Counted from the first letter of the stretch, positions 10,876 through 23,152 are shown. The stretch: 64,000 nt of DNA from Limnephilus marmoratus (GCA_917880885.1 OU862917.1:24974104-25038103), one strand, 5' to 3'. The notes: generated by a model not told the origin, from the sequence alone. Made by a program: numbers and translations.

Positions 10876-13057
10876 GTTTGACAGTATTTCTGAAAAAGTG
10901 AATAATCTAGAACTTTATCATATAGAAGGTGTAGTTAATAGTTGAAAATACTTTTCTTTCGGTTTTATTCAGTTGATGTCGCGAAACTGCGACTCCACTG
11001 TAAATTGGCGGTAAGTGCTGCAGAGCAAAGCCTATGCAGTCCTCGAAGGACCAGTCCCGAAACTACGTGATCGCTAAGTTATACGGGACGATTAAATAGC
11101 ATACACTCGCAAACCTGATGGATAGTCAGTGGATAGTTCAGATCTGGGCTTTTGGAAAATTAGATAAGCCCAGACTGGAATAAGGAAAATAGGACTCACC
11201 GTTGCAGATGGGGCCTCGCTGACCTCCAGTTTTGGTGTACACTTCTCATTGTTTAATTTAAAATTCGCAATATTCTTATAACAAGAGGTAACGATGCATG
11301 CGCCCTGTCTGAGATGTTATTTTGTACTGAGCAGGAAAGCACACTGTCACTTCTCCAAAGTTGAGTACTTTCTTGCAACAATTTTTATCGTGACATTTAG
11401 GAAGGAAAGATTAGGTAGGTGGGGTAAATTCAGTATTTTGACATATCTACCCACCAAGTCTGCGAATGCAATACTCAATCAATCCCATATAAAAATGCGC
11501 GAACATCAGTGTTAAAAATACCTTAATAAATTAATAAATTTTGAATTTCTGCTTTTATCTCCAATCGGACAGCAATGTAGACACTAAGACACCCGGTTTA
11601 CACACTCACACTCAGTGTCAAGTGTCTAGCGTCGTAGTGTACGCGTGCTCTTAGGGTTCATCTTGAGAAAACTGCCGATTAAAAAAAAAAACACATACAT
11701 ACACATTTTAAAGAGACTAGCGCGTGCAATGTGCTGATGTAGCAGTACGAGTTTTTATACATTAATTACATAATTTATTTTTATCATCTCTTGAACGCAG
11801 ATAAGCCATCGTAAAACTGTGGATGGGTTTACTGTATTATAATATTATCCTGTTTAATCACATTAGACTTTATTTTTCCCAGCTCGCACAGGTCTCATAG
11901 AAATCGGTGTTTCTCTCTTACTATCATAGTGAGAGGTATGATTAAACGGTATGTGGAAGAAAAAACAACATGCTTTATATTCAAATCTAAAAATTAACCA
12001 CCAATTAATTGAAATGTACACCTTTATGAAACCAAAGTTTCAAAGTTTCCGACCGCGATTTGAAGAAAAATTACGAAACTTTGTGAAATTTTTAAGAATT
12101 TTTGTTGCATATAACGACAAAAAAGTGAGGTAGAAATAACATTTTTTATTTCTTTTTTCTAATAAAATATATGTGTCTTCTTATTTTTTTCGTTACCTAC
12201 CAGTAATTCTAGTTAGAAAAACGTGAAGTGAGACATTTTTAAAACTTTTTAAAGTTTGCATTCAAAATTTTAAATTTAACAAATTTAATGGTTATTTCTA
12301 ATAATACAATTAGAAAGCATAATTCATATCCTTTCGAAAAAACGGTTTATAGTTTTCGGATGCATTCTCAAATATTCAATTTATTTGGATTGCAAACCGG
12401 AAATATTTTTACCAACTGAAAAAATACGCCCGAATTTTGAAGGGACAAGTTACTCTTTAATTCATAGTCCAATCCTGTGATATAAGTTCAACATTTATTA
12501 ATACTTCCCCACATTAAACCGTATCTTCATATTCCTTTTGGTGCAAGATCAGCCGCCGGGAGGGACGAAAGCGACGTCAAGCGTCGCGGCGCCCTACTAT
12601 TCGACGTCGGCAATTAACGTCAACGGGCGTTACGGCGCCGGATATGGCGTCACCTCTATGCTATTATATGTGTCCTACTTCCTGTCTCGGCTCACCTATC
12701 AATCTATCTATATATAATATAATACTTTCCTGGTAAAACTGGTTGTATTTATTGTGTGGATTTGATGGCCGCTTGTTAAATGAACACAGGCTATACAATA
12801 CAAGCCGTGACAGTTATGCCATTTTTCTTTCATCACGTGCTCGTTATTTTTCGTAATGAATTGGTTTAATTACATGCTTTCATGTCGTTGTCCTTCTGAG
12901 AATGAGTTATTCGAACTCATTGGAAGTTTTTAAAATTTATTTTCCTTTCTTTTTCCCAATTTTTACATTTGATATATTCAATATTATGAATATCATAAGA
13001 GTAATGGGAACCCACTGAGGCACAGCCTGTGCGTAGTAAATACATTTATATATTATT
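10876..13057. other. Unassigned sequence
   Basis: Mostly AT-rich. Mixed-composition DNA at 10975-11240 has no family match that I can see. A GC-rich island at 12541-12716 is listed separately. Confidence 0.4.
12541..12716 (+). other. GC-rich open segment, possible host exon
   Basis: One plus-strand frame is open to TAA at about 12714-12716. It reads DQPPGGTKATSSVAAPYYST then SAINVNGRYGAGYGVTS, with third positions rich in G/C, unlike the surroundings. A pyrimidine-rich stretch ending GGTGCAAG precedes it and could act as a weak acceptor. I see no good donor. It could be a terminal exon or an ancient insert; the protein is not recognised. Confidence 0.25.
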
Positions 13058-13174
13058 ATTATAGAAAATGAAACAATTCGACTTTGTATAAACCACTTAT
13101 ATGATGCGCAAATCCGACCGGTTTCGGAACAAACGTTCCTTGTTACAAAGTCGAATTGTTTCATTTTCTATAAT
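13058..13174 (-). mobile_element. Small palindromic element, family D, with hammerhead-like motif
   Basis: Arms of 32 bp (13058-13089 and 13143-13174; for example AAACAATTCGACTTTGTA) flank a 53 bp centre. On the minus strand the centre has a GGAAC/GTTCC hairpin, then GAAACCGGTC, which is the stem II / GAAA / palindromic stem III / H17 order of the other families. The CTGANGA box upstream of the hairpin is not recognisable (AACAA), so this copy is a decayed relative. Confidence 0.55.
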
Positions 13175-13904
13175 GGATAACCACAAAGTTATAGCTACAT
13201 TCAAAAATATATTATTATTATTTTACCTAGAAAGAACAGTGGGCAAATAAATTAAAAACATTATTAAAATTTGTCTAAGCAGTTTGCACAAAAATATACA
13301 ATAGTGTAATAATAAGTGTATATTGTGTAGTGTGATGACATGTGTATAGTTTGTGAGAATCAAAGTGATTTTGTATTATTAAACCATAATTTTAACTCTT
13401 ATAAGTATTGTGGTAGTTAAGTTCACTTGATTTTTTTCGGTAAAAGATTGTACGAGGACCAATAAAACTGCATTTGTTTGGTATTCGTTTGTGGGGTATA
13501 AAATACATTTTTATTTCTTATGTTGATTCTGTATTATTTTTTTTCTTTTTTTCTTTTTAAACGACTTCGTGGTTCTCAATTCGACTGTATTTTTTTTTTT
13601 CGGCGGGAGAGGAGCTGTCAAGTGAACACGCCGGGCCGCGGGTACCTTGCTTGACACCGACTCCAAAAATAACAATCGTACCTACATATTGATGAGTAGA
13701 AAATGTAAGTTGATTATAAAGTTGTAGAAGAATACGAAATTATTTTTTTACTTTTTAGTGCATTTTTTGAAGTCGTTTTTTTGTTTTGTTAAATTTTTTG
13801 TTTATTTTTTGATTTTTAGTGAATCTGAAGTACACTAAGTAATTCGATTAAGATGCGGCCGAGTATCGTAAATTTGTTCTTCAGAATTGGAGAGTTCCGT
13901 TACT
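13175..13904. other. Unassigned AT-rich sequence
   Basis: No gene seen. A short GC-rich patch near 13605-13670 has no open frame of note. Confidence 0.4.
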
Positions 13905-14215
13905 TTGTCATGGATCCCATAATCAGAACCTAACCAAACTCTCATCAAACTACCCTTGAAGTACATCCTTTACAATAAAAAAAGAATCATCGAAATCGGT
14001 TGGCGTGATATTGAGTTATTCGTCCATTTGTCGCGCACATACTTGATGCAAATTTAAGACTTATATGATTTTCTCATGGATGCCATTGTCAGAACTGGAC
14101 CAAATTAAAATGGGACCACACGGGAAGCACCAGCTTTCAAATAAAAAAAGAATCATCAATATCGGTTCACCCAGTCGAAAGTTCTGAAGTAACAAACATA
14201 AAAAAAAAAAAAATT
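13905..14215 (+). repeat. Two tandem ~166 bp units ending in poly(A)
   Basis: TCATGGATCCCATAATCAGA (13909) and TCATGGATGCCATTGTCAGA (14074) start similar units. Both contain ATAAAAAAAGAATCATCRAWATCGGTT. The second ends ...AACATAAAAAAAAAAAAA at about 14200-14213. This looks like the duplicated 3' UTR of a retroelement with no coding part left. The family A fold-back follows directly. Confidence 0.55.
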
Positions 14216-14259
14216 GTTATTTGTTTTTGGGGTGTTATGCCGTGTTGCGCTACTTCCTC

Positions 14260-14306
14260 CTTTAGCCAACGTTTCGGAGAGCATTACAGTGTCCATCATC
14301 AGGGCA
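14260..14306 (-). ncRNA. Hammerhead ribozyme-like motif, left arm of family A copy 2
   Basis: On the minus strand CTGATGA is at 14302-14296. Stem II is weakened (GGAC against CTCC, one mismatch). GAAAC follows at 14275-14271, then GTTGGC. Core bases are intact. Confidence 0.5.
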
Positions 14307-14349
14307 GATGTGTCCAGTGTCCATCAACAGGGCAGGGCAGATGGCACAC

Positions 14350-14397
14350 ATCTGCCCTGATGATGGACACTGTAACGCTGTCCGAAACGTTGGCTAA
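14350..14397 (+). ncRNA. Hammerhead ribozyme-like motif, right arm of family A copy 2
   Basis: CTGATGA is at 14357-14363, followed by one base. The GGACA/TGTCC hairpin is followed by GAAA from 14384, ACGT 14387-14390 (self-complementary), and H17 = T14391. GGC 14392-14394 pairs with GCC 14354-14356 at the base of stem I. Same layout and spacing as copy 1. Confidence 0.6.
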
Positions 14398-14473
14398 AGG
14401 AGGAGGTAGCGCAACACGGCATAACACCCCAAAAACAAAGAACAAAAATACTTGTGGCCGTGAAAATCTAAAA

Positions 14474-15169
14474 TCATACCAATCTTTTTTCTAATTTCTT
14501 TTGGTTTTTTATGATGTAATTCATAGTTTGCAGTATAAATAGTTTACGGGGACTGCATCGTTTAGATTCTTTGTATAATAATCTGTAGAAAATTTTCTTC
14601 TTCTATTATACATGTAAAGAAAAATATATTTTTGTAAATTTAAAACAATGCCGAGTTTGACTCGTCATTTTGGCTGTATGTATCGTGGACTGTCGACTAG
14701 ATATTTAATAGTCTATGGATAATTAATTAACAAATAATCTATGATCTATCATAAAGCAAATTATAGTGATTGTGATTATACAATTAATAACATTAAATGT
14801 TGTTTCTTTTCTTACAGGTAATGTTTTGTTACTAGATGCTGTTCTTTATGTAAATCTTGTGAGTTAACAAAATAAACCCTTTCTTTCCTTACAGAGAAAC
14901 TCAATTGTGTTTTAATTGATTGTGTCTTCCAAATCACATGGAAAATATCGTTGTATACATAATTATGATAAAATTATTTTAAGTTATTTGTAAAGATATT
15001 TTAAATGCATCAAGCATTGTACACATACGTATTCCTTGAATTAATGCTGTAAAATGTTGCTGAAACCCACGGTGCTGCTTTCTGTAACATATTGATAATG
15101 AAGCAATGAAGCTCACATTATTATGATTTAAAAAAATATATTAATGGAAAACTATGACATCAGTCTTAT
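14474..15169. other. Unassigned AT-rich sequence
   Basis: No gene or recognised repeat. Confidence 0.4.
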
Positions 15170-16045
15170 TCATTTATCAATGAAATGGCTTCTCCCTATA
15201 TCTCTGAACTGTGCATTCCGGAAAATATTGGTCTAAGGCAGTCTACTCTTAGATCAGCGACATCTTCTGCAATTGGAAGGTTGAAAGAACCTAAGCGAAA
15301 TCCGAACACTAAGTTTGGTGATCGTGCATTCGCAGTATCCGGCCCTGAAGCTTGGAATAAACTTCCTATGGAATTGAGATGCATAACCAACTCAGCGGAA
15401 TTTAGATCCAAACTGAAAACTCACTTTTTCCGATACTCCTTTCCATAAATAAATTCATCATTCTATTTAAACTCTGCAATTTTTAATAGTTTTTTTTTCT
15501 CTCTTTTCTCTTGTTTATAGTTAACTCAATCTGTTTAATGTAATTTGTTAATTGTGATACCTCAATCTGTTTACTGTTGAGGGATGAATCACCTTAATGC
15601 AGTAAAGATCGAATATTAAATTTATTAATTTATTTAAAATACCTATACCTTCCCGTAAATCCAGTTAACCTTCATTATACTTTTTGCACCCGTGTTCTCG
15701 AATTGTAATATTATGTAAAAACTTCCTACTTCTTCTGGCGCTAATCTTAATTTTATTGTAAATATGTGTGTTAATAAGTCACCAGTTTTAGGTTAGAATC
15801 TATATGTCTTAGTCATAAGTCACTAGCTATAAGTCTTAGATGTAAGTCACTAGTTATAAATGTAAATCTTAGTTGTAAGCCAGTAATATAAGTAGCTATA
15901 AGTCTTAGATCTAAGTCACTAGTTGGAATTGTAAATCTTAGTTATAAGCCATTAATTATTTTATATATTTATTTGTACAGCGCCCTTGAGGTGATTTTCC
16001 ACGAAAACGGCGCTATATAAATTAGCCAATTATTATTTTTATTAT
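15170..16045 (+). pseudogene. 5'-truncated L2/CR1-like LINE, C-terminus and 3' UTR
   Basis: The frame 15185-15448 ends a LINE ORF: KFGDRAFAVSGPEAWNKLPM then FRSKLKTHFF, the characteristic C-terminal block of animal L2/CR1-type reverse transcriptases. The catalytic domain is lost. The 3' UTR (15450-16045) contains a degenerate run of TAAGTCACTAGTTATAAGTC units at 15770-15950. It ends in the stem-loop typical of the group, GTACAGCGCCCTTGAGGTGA .. GGCGCTATATAAAT, followed by ATTATTTTTATTATT. A fragment of the same 3' end is at 23088-23152. Confidence 0.75.
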
Positions 16046-16481
16046 TTATCTTTACGGTGCTGACGTTAACTTCACTTAAATGTCAATTCGACATTACGAC
16101 AATCCCGAGACGACGGTTAATTTTGTTTGTATTAGAGGTCCAGAGAAACGACTTTGAGGAATACTTACACTAAGACTTACTTATAGACTTACTTTACAAC
16201 TTGAAGTGATGATGTTGGAGAAGAAGGATTCAGGAAAGTTTTTCTTTGGGAAATTTCTTACTATTCAAATCTAGTTAACCACTTTCATGATGTTCACATA
16301 TCGCCCATTTTTCACCTTTTTTATTATTATCCTACTGGACAATGCACCACTCATGTATTTAAATATCAGGTCGTAAATTAACAAATAATTTAATTAAAAT
16401 ATTAAGAGGTCGCAAAATAACCCCAAAATCAGGAAATCATTTGTTATGATTTGAGATTTTCACCGCGAAAACTATTGTCGT
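16046..16481. other. Unassigned sequence
   Basis: No gene or recognised repeat. Confidence 0.4.
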
Positions 16482-16575
16482 AATTTATTTTTGGGGAATT
16501 ATACCGTATTGCGCTACCTCCTGCTTTAGCCAACAGCGTTACTGTGTCCATCATAAGGACAGATGTGAAATTCGT
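16482..16575. mobile_element. Fold-back family A, truncated copy 3
   Basis: TTTTTGGGGAATTATACCG, GCGCTACCTCCTGCTTTAGC and GTGTCCATCATAAGGACAGA match the left arm of the other copies. The hammerhead core is damaged: part of the CGTTTCGGACAGC block is missing and CATCATAAGG replaces CATCATCAGG. There is no right arm. Confidence 0.65.
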
Positions 16576-17657
16576 AATCAGATACGGATGTGTAATCCGT
16601 ACCGCATATTATCCCAATAATAAATTACGATAAAGAAATCATTTCTTTGTTTTTCACCGGGGCGATACTGCTTTCATTTTTTATCTTGTATAGATTTATT
16701 TTTAGAACTATGATATTCACAAAACGTAACTCAAATGTATTTTTTCATCGGTTATTATATATTTTGTATAGTTCCCACGTTACGTTGGTAATGTTCAACG
16801 GCTTGTTGGGAGTCATAACAATAAGCAACTGTGACTTCGAGTCCCGTATTTAACATTCAACAAATCCAAACACGTGTCCGTGTCCCATCCACACAACGTA
16901 AATAAAGTATTTATTATATCAAAGGCTACACCGTTCATTTAGAAACCAAACTGGTTGGACTCATTGATATAAAAATGAATAGATTATTCCTTCAATAATA
17001 AGTAATCAATAGATATAAGATGTACTAATAGATATTGATTGTAAGCAATTGATATCGATCTTTCAGTACAAGTGCAGGTATGTTCATAGATATTATAAAT
17101 AAATAGCAAAATTACTGTCTCCACACAGGCTCGTCTAGTAAGCAGTAACCTCAACTTATAACTATATATTTCTATTGTTTAAATATTAACTACTGTTTAT
17201 ATGTATATTATTTTCTGTTGTTAACTTTATGTATTTATCTAATTTATAAATCAATGTTAACTATTAACACTGAATATGTACTTTTCAGTTATAGATACAA
17301 ATTTCTTTTAATAAAGATATTGTTATTATAATAACCTACAGACCGACAGAAGAAATGATTTTCGACAATAATGAAGAATTTTGGATAAATGTTGCTTACT
17401 GACTTGACATTTCCTAAACGTGTTGTCTTAATATCTCATTGATTTATATTGTTCATAAGTATCTGGCTATTAGAGTAATGTTTTTGGTTTTGGTTTTAGT
17501 CAATGTATTCATATATTTATTTAATAAAATGCAACCAAACCAACAACTTAAAATGAACAATTTTTACCATAAACTATTATTTTTTCTCCTTTTAACTAAA
17601 CTAATTTTATCTTTCGCCATATTTTTTTTTAAATGTAAGCGCTCAAAGAGGTCGTTA
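16576..17657. other. Unassigned AT-rich sequence
   Basis: Short frames show no family resemblance. 16985-17080 has loose ATAGATAT-type repetition only. Confidence 0.4.
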
Positions 17658-19530
17658 ATTAATTTATTTATTTGTTGGCTCGCCAACAGAATATATCACA
17701 TATAATTATTACATCAGTTAACAATTTTAATACGGTTACAGTGATTATTCCAATAAGAGGTGAGCACACCATTCATCACAACATTCTTAATAAGTTGTAA
17801 TTTGTAATACATAATAATAAATTAAAGTACATACATAAAACAAGAAGAATCAATAATTACAAAATATATTCACACATGAACATATACATACATTTATACA
17901 CATTTTATAGGTTTAGGTGAGGAGATCATCAGGGATATGTAAGTATAATTTTCTTTTGAAGGTATCAATTGAATTTAAAAATACATCTAAGTCTTCATGT
18001 TTGCAATATTTGTTGTATAACCGAGTCATTCTCGAGGTTGGTTTGAAGAAACTTGTATTAATACGGTAAGTATCGATCCAAAAGGTTTCAAGGTTTCTCG
18101 TGAATTTCGGCCTTATATTAAGATTAATTTGATTAATTAAATATGAATCATACATGTTGTTTATGATTTTAAAAAGGGTAATCAAATCTGAAATGTGCCT
18201 TCTTTTAACGAGTGAGACTTCTCTAAAGTGAGTGAGTCTTTCAGCATAGTTATCTAGATTCCGATGTACTCCAGATTTGTAAGCTAGTATTCTTAAGTAT
18301 TTTTTTTGAACAGACTCCACCTTATTGCTATGAATTGCATAGTGTGGGGACCAAATCACGGTGCCATACTCTAAGATACTTCTGGGTGAGGACTCATAAC
18401 TATTAACTTGTACATATTGACTCCTGTGTGAAATATAAGATATAATCCATCTCAGGAGATTGCCGTGAAAACCTGATCGTTTTAGCTTTTGGATCAGAAG
18501 AGGATGACTGACTTTATCAAATGCCTTACTGAAATCAGTATAGACTGCATCTATTTGTGTTCTTTTGTCAAAATTAGTACTTAAGAAATCAACATATTCA
18601 ATTAAATTTGTGGTAGTGGATCTATTGCAAACGAATCCATGCTGAAGAGGGCTCAAAATATGTTTAAAATGTGTGAAAATGCTTTTATACATTAACGATT
18701 CGAGAATTTTCCCAAAACATGAGAGTATACGGATTGGGCGATACTTAGAGATGTCGCTTTTATTCCCAGATTTGAAGATTGGAGTGATACGAGCTATTTT
18801 CCAAAGATCAGGAAAAACACCTTCTTTGAGACATTTGCAAAATATAATGTTAATAGGATAAACAAGAGATTCAGCACAGTTTGATATAAATAATGGTGGG
18901 ATGGCATCTGGGCGTGGTCCTTTGTTTGAATTTAGTGATTTCATAGCGTTCAATATTTCGGTTCTTGAAATTTCAATATGACTGAGCGAGTAGTTGCTTT
19001 CTTGACAATTATTATTTATATTTTGATCTGAAACATCGTTTGTATTAAAAACAGAGCAGAAGTAATCCGAGAAAAGTTCACTAATTTCGTGACCATTGCA
19101 TGCTACAGTTTCATTTAGGTGCATTATTTTAGGGATTGAGTTAGACATACCCTTAGATTTTGCATAGGTCCATAATGATTTTGTATTATGATGTAGAGAG
19201 TCTTCGATAGAACTAATATAAGATTGGAAGCATTGGTGTATTCCAATTTTTACCCTTGTACGTAGGATTGAGAAACTTTCATGGTCTCTTGGATTCCCAA
19301 ATTTTTTAAATTTTTTCCTAAGTTTATCTTTTTCTTTGATTTGATGGATAACAACACTTGAATACCAGATTGGATATTTGTTTTTATTCCTTTTTTTAGG
19401 TGTATGTTTCTCTATAATTGGCCAGATACTATTATATAGGAATTGAAGAGACTCATTGCAATTAAGTGTTTCTATTGGAGTCCAGTCGAAAAGGGATAAT
19501 TCTTTATTACAATTAAGATAATATTACAAT
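17658..19530 (-). mobile_element. 5'-truncated Jockey-like LINE on the minus strand
   Basis: The 3' tail is at the low-coordinate end (17658-17675, AAATAAATAAAT on the minus strand). The coding part runs from about 19530 down to 17913. The open frame extends upstream of the first methionine at 19148 to about 19530 (FDWTPIETLNCNESLQFLYN..), so the start is lost by 5' truncation and that methionine is not a real start. Confidence 0.85.
17913..19530 (-). pseudogene. Jockey-like reverse transcriptase with in-frame loss of the catalytic core
   Basis: The protein has the linker before the RT, then reverse-transcriptase blocks 1 to 3: KIARITPIFKSGNKSDISKY, LSPLQHGFVCNRSTTTNLIE and YTDFSKAFDKVSHPLLIQKL (first catalytic Asp). 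Right after VNSYESSP it jumps to RSILEYGTVIWSPHYAIHSN, a block that normally lies well behind the YADD motif. The expected GVPQGS..GPLLF and YADD segments are absent, but the frame stays open to DDLLT and the stop at 17913. The result is a long, open but catalytically dead product. The clade is inferred from block order and resemblance to the LINE at 26529-27923, where those segments are present. Confidence 0.88.
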
Positions 19531-19821
19531 AAATAAATACTTTTATGTTATTAGGTCTGAACTGAAATCTTGCCCAGAGAACAAGTAAAAACGACACTTA
19601 TCACGGTCAGATCTCCGTTTTTCTGTGTCCCCCTTGTGCATCTCTAAAGCATTGCATTATGTAGTTCTTCTTACCACCATATCCTATCTACTCTTTCCAT
19701 ATCAAAGGACGACTCATTCTCATTATCCCCGCGCTGTATGCTTCGCCGAGCGGCGATGACTTACGGATTACTTTCCTTTCATACGCCCATCACTCATATG
19801 TGTCTTTTCTTTCTGTTTCAG

Positions 19822-19917
19822 ATTCTAAAATGGTCACATCCTCGAGTTTCCACCTCGTGACAAGCGGAGCCGACATCTCCCGCCAAAACCGGCGGCCATT
19901 GTGCCCAACGTCGCCAG
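19822..19917 (+). other. Candidate internal or 5' exon, unrecognised
   Basis: A strong acceptor (TTTTCTTTCTGTTTCAG) ends at 19821 and a donor GTAGAC follows 19917. Between them an ATG at 19830 with a good context (AAAATGG) opens a frame, MVTSSSFHLVTSGADISRQN then RRPLCPTSP, ending in phase 1. The bases are GC-rich relative to their neighbours. It lies on the same strand as the host gene at 22073, but no acceptor was found there to receive it, so it could be an alternative first exon, another gene's exon or an old captured fragment. Confidence 0.35.
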
Positions 19918-20009
19918 GTAGACAAGAACTAGACACGCTTCAATTATGAAATCGTCCGGAGCTTAAATATGGCTCAAATCTACTCAGGATTCGAGCTTTT
20001 AAACGTGCG

Positions 20010-20110
20010 CCGAATTCGCAATTCAAATTTTAATGTGCATCGAGTTCGTAATTAAAATTTTAATGTGCACCGGGTTCGCAATTCGAATTTTTATGTGCAT
20101 CGGGTTAGAT
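20010..20110 (+). repeat. Short tandem repeat, about 40 bp period
   Basis: Two to three degenerate units built on GTTCGCAATTCAAATTTTAA and TGTGCATCGGGTTC. Confidence 0.6.
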
Positions 20111-22072
20111 TTTTAAAACGTTCGAAGTTTTAAATGTGTCCTATAACTTTTATTATGATAACGTCCGAAGTTTAAAGTGTATGATATAATCATTGGATGT
20201 TATTGAGTGCCTCAAATAATGTGAATTACAAGCTTGGTTTTCACAATGTATCACGATGTTAATCACATCGATAATTTATCAGAAAAAATAATTTTATATT
20301 TGGTTTGCGCTTTCATAAAAGTAATCTTTTAAAATCAGTGTCGCGTTAATTTTCTCGGGCTTTAAAAAGCTTATTTTGATTTTGGTAATCGAAATTGCTT
20401 GTGAAAATCATTTAAATATGTGCGTTTTATATTAATTTTCATTAAGAAATAAATTAAACATATAATTTTAATTAAGTTCAGCCTTAATGCTGAATGATAA
20501 ACGTGTTAAAAAATAACTGAAAATATAAAATGTGGGTCTATTGTACTGAAACGGATTATCTATTGATTGAAAGTAAATCTTGTTTGAAAATTGCAAGTCC
20601 GTTGGTTTCCCAATAACAATTCGCCCACACTATTTTCTTTCTCTCCAACTTTGGAGTTTATATTAATATTCCTGAATGATCCTCAAATTCTATTTGCTAT
20701 CGAGTGTTTCTCCCTTAAAGGCATTATTTACTCTTTCACCACAAATTGGATCGCATGATTCTGTTAGGACGGAACACTCCTCCATTCTTCGAGGAAACCA
20801 ATAAGACCTCTGTGTAATCAATTGAAAACTGTTTTGTAAATAAAATTCAGTGGAACCTTTTCGTTCGAGTCTTTGAAAACAGGCTGAAATAAGAACAGGT
20901 TTTCTAACAGGTTAAGGGAAGGGGAACAAATTGAAAATGTCATGATTTAAAATTGTTTCGAAAATCCTTTTAAGCGCAAATTAAAATATCACTTTAAATT
21001 TAGAACAATCAGATCATTAATGTTTTAAAAAAATGTAAAATTATTACAAAGTTCAGTGTTGCTAGCATTCGTATATTTCATTTTTAGTTCCCTCGAAGCC
21101 ATATCAAACGGACTCCACGCCACGTAAAGACTTATTATATGCATTTTCGTATTATGCTTTTGTATTGAAGTATTAAAGTATTGTGTGGGTACAGCAATTT
21201 TTTTAGTATATTATTATGAGAGCAAGAGCAACCAGGGTAAACTTAAAATAGTTCATAATCTGCTCTTTCTTACATATATGGAGGTAATTTAAATGGAATG
21301 GAAAATATTTAGATGGTTTATTTGTTTGCTCCCATAAATTCGTCGTATGAATATGAATAAGTAGTTTTGTTAGAATAAAAATACAATTTAAAAAAAGGCA
21401 TTCAAATACAACAGTTTTTGGCGAATCAATCGAATATTGGGTTTGCATGCATTTCTTGGACAACAAAACTATTTAATCATATTAATATTGCGTATTAACT
21501 GGCGCAAACAATAAAATTATCTGAATGTTTTTTTTTATAGCATAACTTGCAAGGCTATTTTCCTAAAATAATTAAATTACCACCATCTACGAGTGATTAG
21601 ATTATACATTTATGTTTACCCTTAATAAATACGCAATTTAAAACAACATTATTTAATAATTTGATTTCATGTAGATAATGTAGATTTTCAAAGTTACGAC
21701 GTAATAAATTAGTTGTAAATACTAAATAATTTTTCTTTACTTCTTTTAGAAATGAACGTCCAAATGCAGCTCAAAACATATTGGGATTAACACACTTGTG
21801 ATATGTATTGACCAGTTCTTCGTAAAGACACTTGCAACTGACGAAAATGTTCCACTCATTGGAACTTCATTCAGAATCTCTTCTCGTCTTAAAAATAAGC
21901 CCCGTGCAATATTTTATTCGGACTAACCAATATAAAATTTTATCTAATTCGTTATCATAATAATTATAAGTGATTTTTTAAAAATAAGTGAGAAATTATA
22001 AAAAAAATGGTTATAAGTCATTTTTGCGCCTTAAAATAGTGTATGTATTGAAGTAAATAAAATCGAAAGAAG

Positions 22073-22221
22073 ATGGCGGACGAACGCGCGCGAAGGCTCT
22101 CGCAGATCTTTGATCCGTTGTCTCGGCTCACGGAGATGGCTGGCCAATCAGCGTCCACGCCCAACAGCCCCATGCTACTGCCACGGCGGCCCAGGGAGGG
22201 CGCCCCAATACCACCCCCGAG
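22073..22221 (+). CDS. Host gene, first coding exon (unrecognised protein)
   Basis: ATG at 22073 has a good context (A at -3, G at +4) and follows an in-frame TAA at 22058-22060, so it is the likely start. It encodes 49 codons plus two bases: MADERARRLSQIFDPLSRLT, then EMAGQSASTPNSPMLLPRRP and a proline-rich REGAPIPPP. The donor is GAG|GTAATT. The base composition is markedly GC-rich against the surrounding AT-rich DNA. The reading phase matches the exon at 28222: the AG left over takes G to make Arg. I do not recognise the family. The first 20 residues look amphipathic and the end looks like a disordered Ser/Pro region. Expression is not shown by sequence alone. Confidence 0.7.
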
Positions 22222-23087
22222 GTAATTATTAAATTTCATATTAAGCTCTGAATATGTTTTTTATCATAGTAATTAAGTAAAGAAATTTTCAAAACAATGT
22301 ATAAAACACGTAGAAAAGAAAAATGCATTAGATCAAAAGAAAAATGTGGCGACAAAATAATTCGCCTGTTTTTGTCCAAAAAAGTTCTTTACTTTTAAAG
22401 CTTGTGTATAACATTGTTTAATTAACTGTGTTTTCGTCTACGCCTAAGTGCTTAGATGATTTATTCGCCAATTTTGGGTATATTTTGAAATTGACGATGA
22501 ATAGCAAAACAGATTTATGGCACCTTCTTTGTGAGATTAACTGATTTTGCTTGATAAGTTACGGGAATGAGAAATTTATAATACTCCGAGTGTATTAAGT
22601 ATTTCTGTAACATTGAAGGTTCTTGTATATTTATTTATTTCCGCCCATTCAATAGGGTTTTTATATATTGTAAAATTTCATGCTTTATGCAATCTTACGC
22701 ATTTCACCTTCACTGCCCGCCACATTGTCAATAACTAATTGTGTAAAAAGGTAAGCAAAAAAGAACTTGCAACCTTTTTAATGTAATTTTGGAAAAACTT
22801 TCCATTCCTAAATTCTCACTAGAAATTTAGAACAATTCCTAAATTCTCCAGTCTTTAAAAATAAATATCTCCAAACTCCAGTTTTGCCACTCATCTTCTC
22901 CTAAATGACCAATAGTAATGGAGGGTAGCAAATGTAAAAGCATGCAAAGCTTTAACTTCTCCAAGCATAAATTTTCCGATAAAAGTGTGTTTACCGGAAT
23001 TGACCTACCAGGTAAGAAGGTAAATATGTTTTCTGTATCTGTTATAAGTATGTAATAAAATTATATGGAGCCTAAGAACTATAATAA

Positions 23088-23152
23088 ATTGGTCAGCGCC
23101 CTTGAAGTGATTTTTTTACAAAAACAGCACTCTACAAATTATCCAATTATTC
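23088..23152 (+). mobile_element. L2/CR1-like LINE 3' end fragment
   Basis: CAGCGCCCTTGAAGTGATTT and CAAATTATCCAATTATTCTA match the 3' stem-loop end at 15973-16040. No coding part remains. Confidence 0.6.

Larger units (their letters stand above)
14206..14473. mobile_element. Fold-back element family A, copy 2
   Basis: It has the same inverted arms as copy 1: TTGTTTTTGGGGTG and TGCCGTGTTGCGCTACTTCC on the left, and the complement on the right, ending CATAACACCCCAAAAACAAA. The centre holds short duplications of GTGTCCATCA and AGGGCAGATG. Both arms keep a complete hammerhead-like core, one per strand, facing outward. The shared right extension to about 14473 (TGGCCGTGAAAATC) shows that the unit is longer than the palindrome on one side. 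Confidence 0.75.
19531..22072. other. Unassigned sequence upstream of the host gene
   Basis: Contains the candidate exon 19822-19917 and a small tandem repeat at 20010-20110. Otherwise AT-rich with no recognised element. A promoter for the gene starting at 22073 would lie at its right end, but I see no clear TATA or initiator. Confidence 0.4.
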
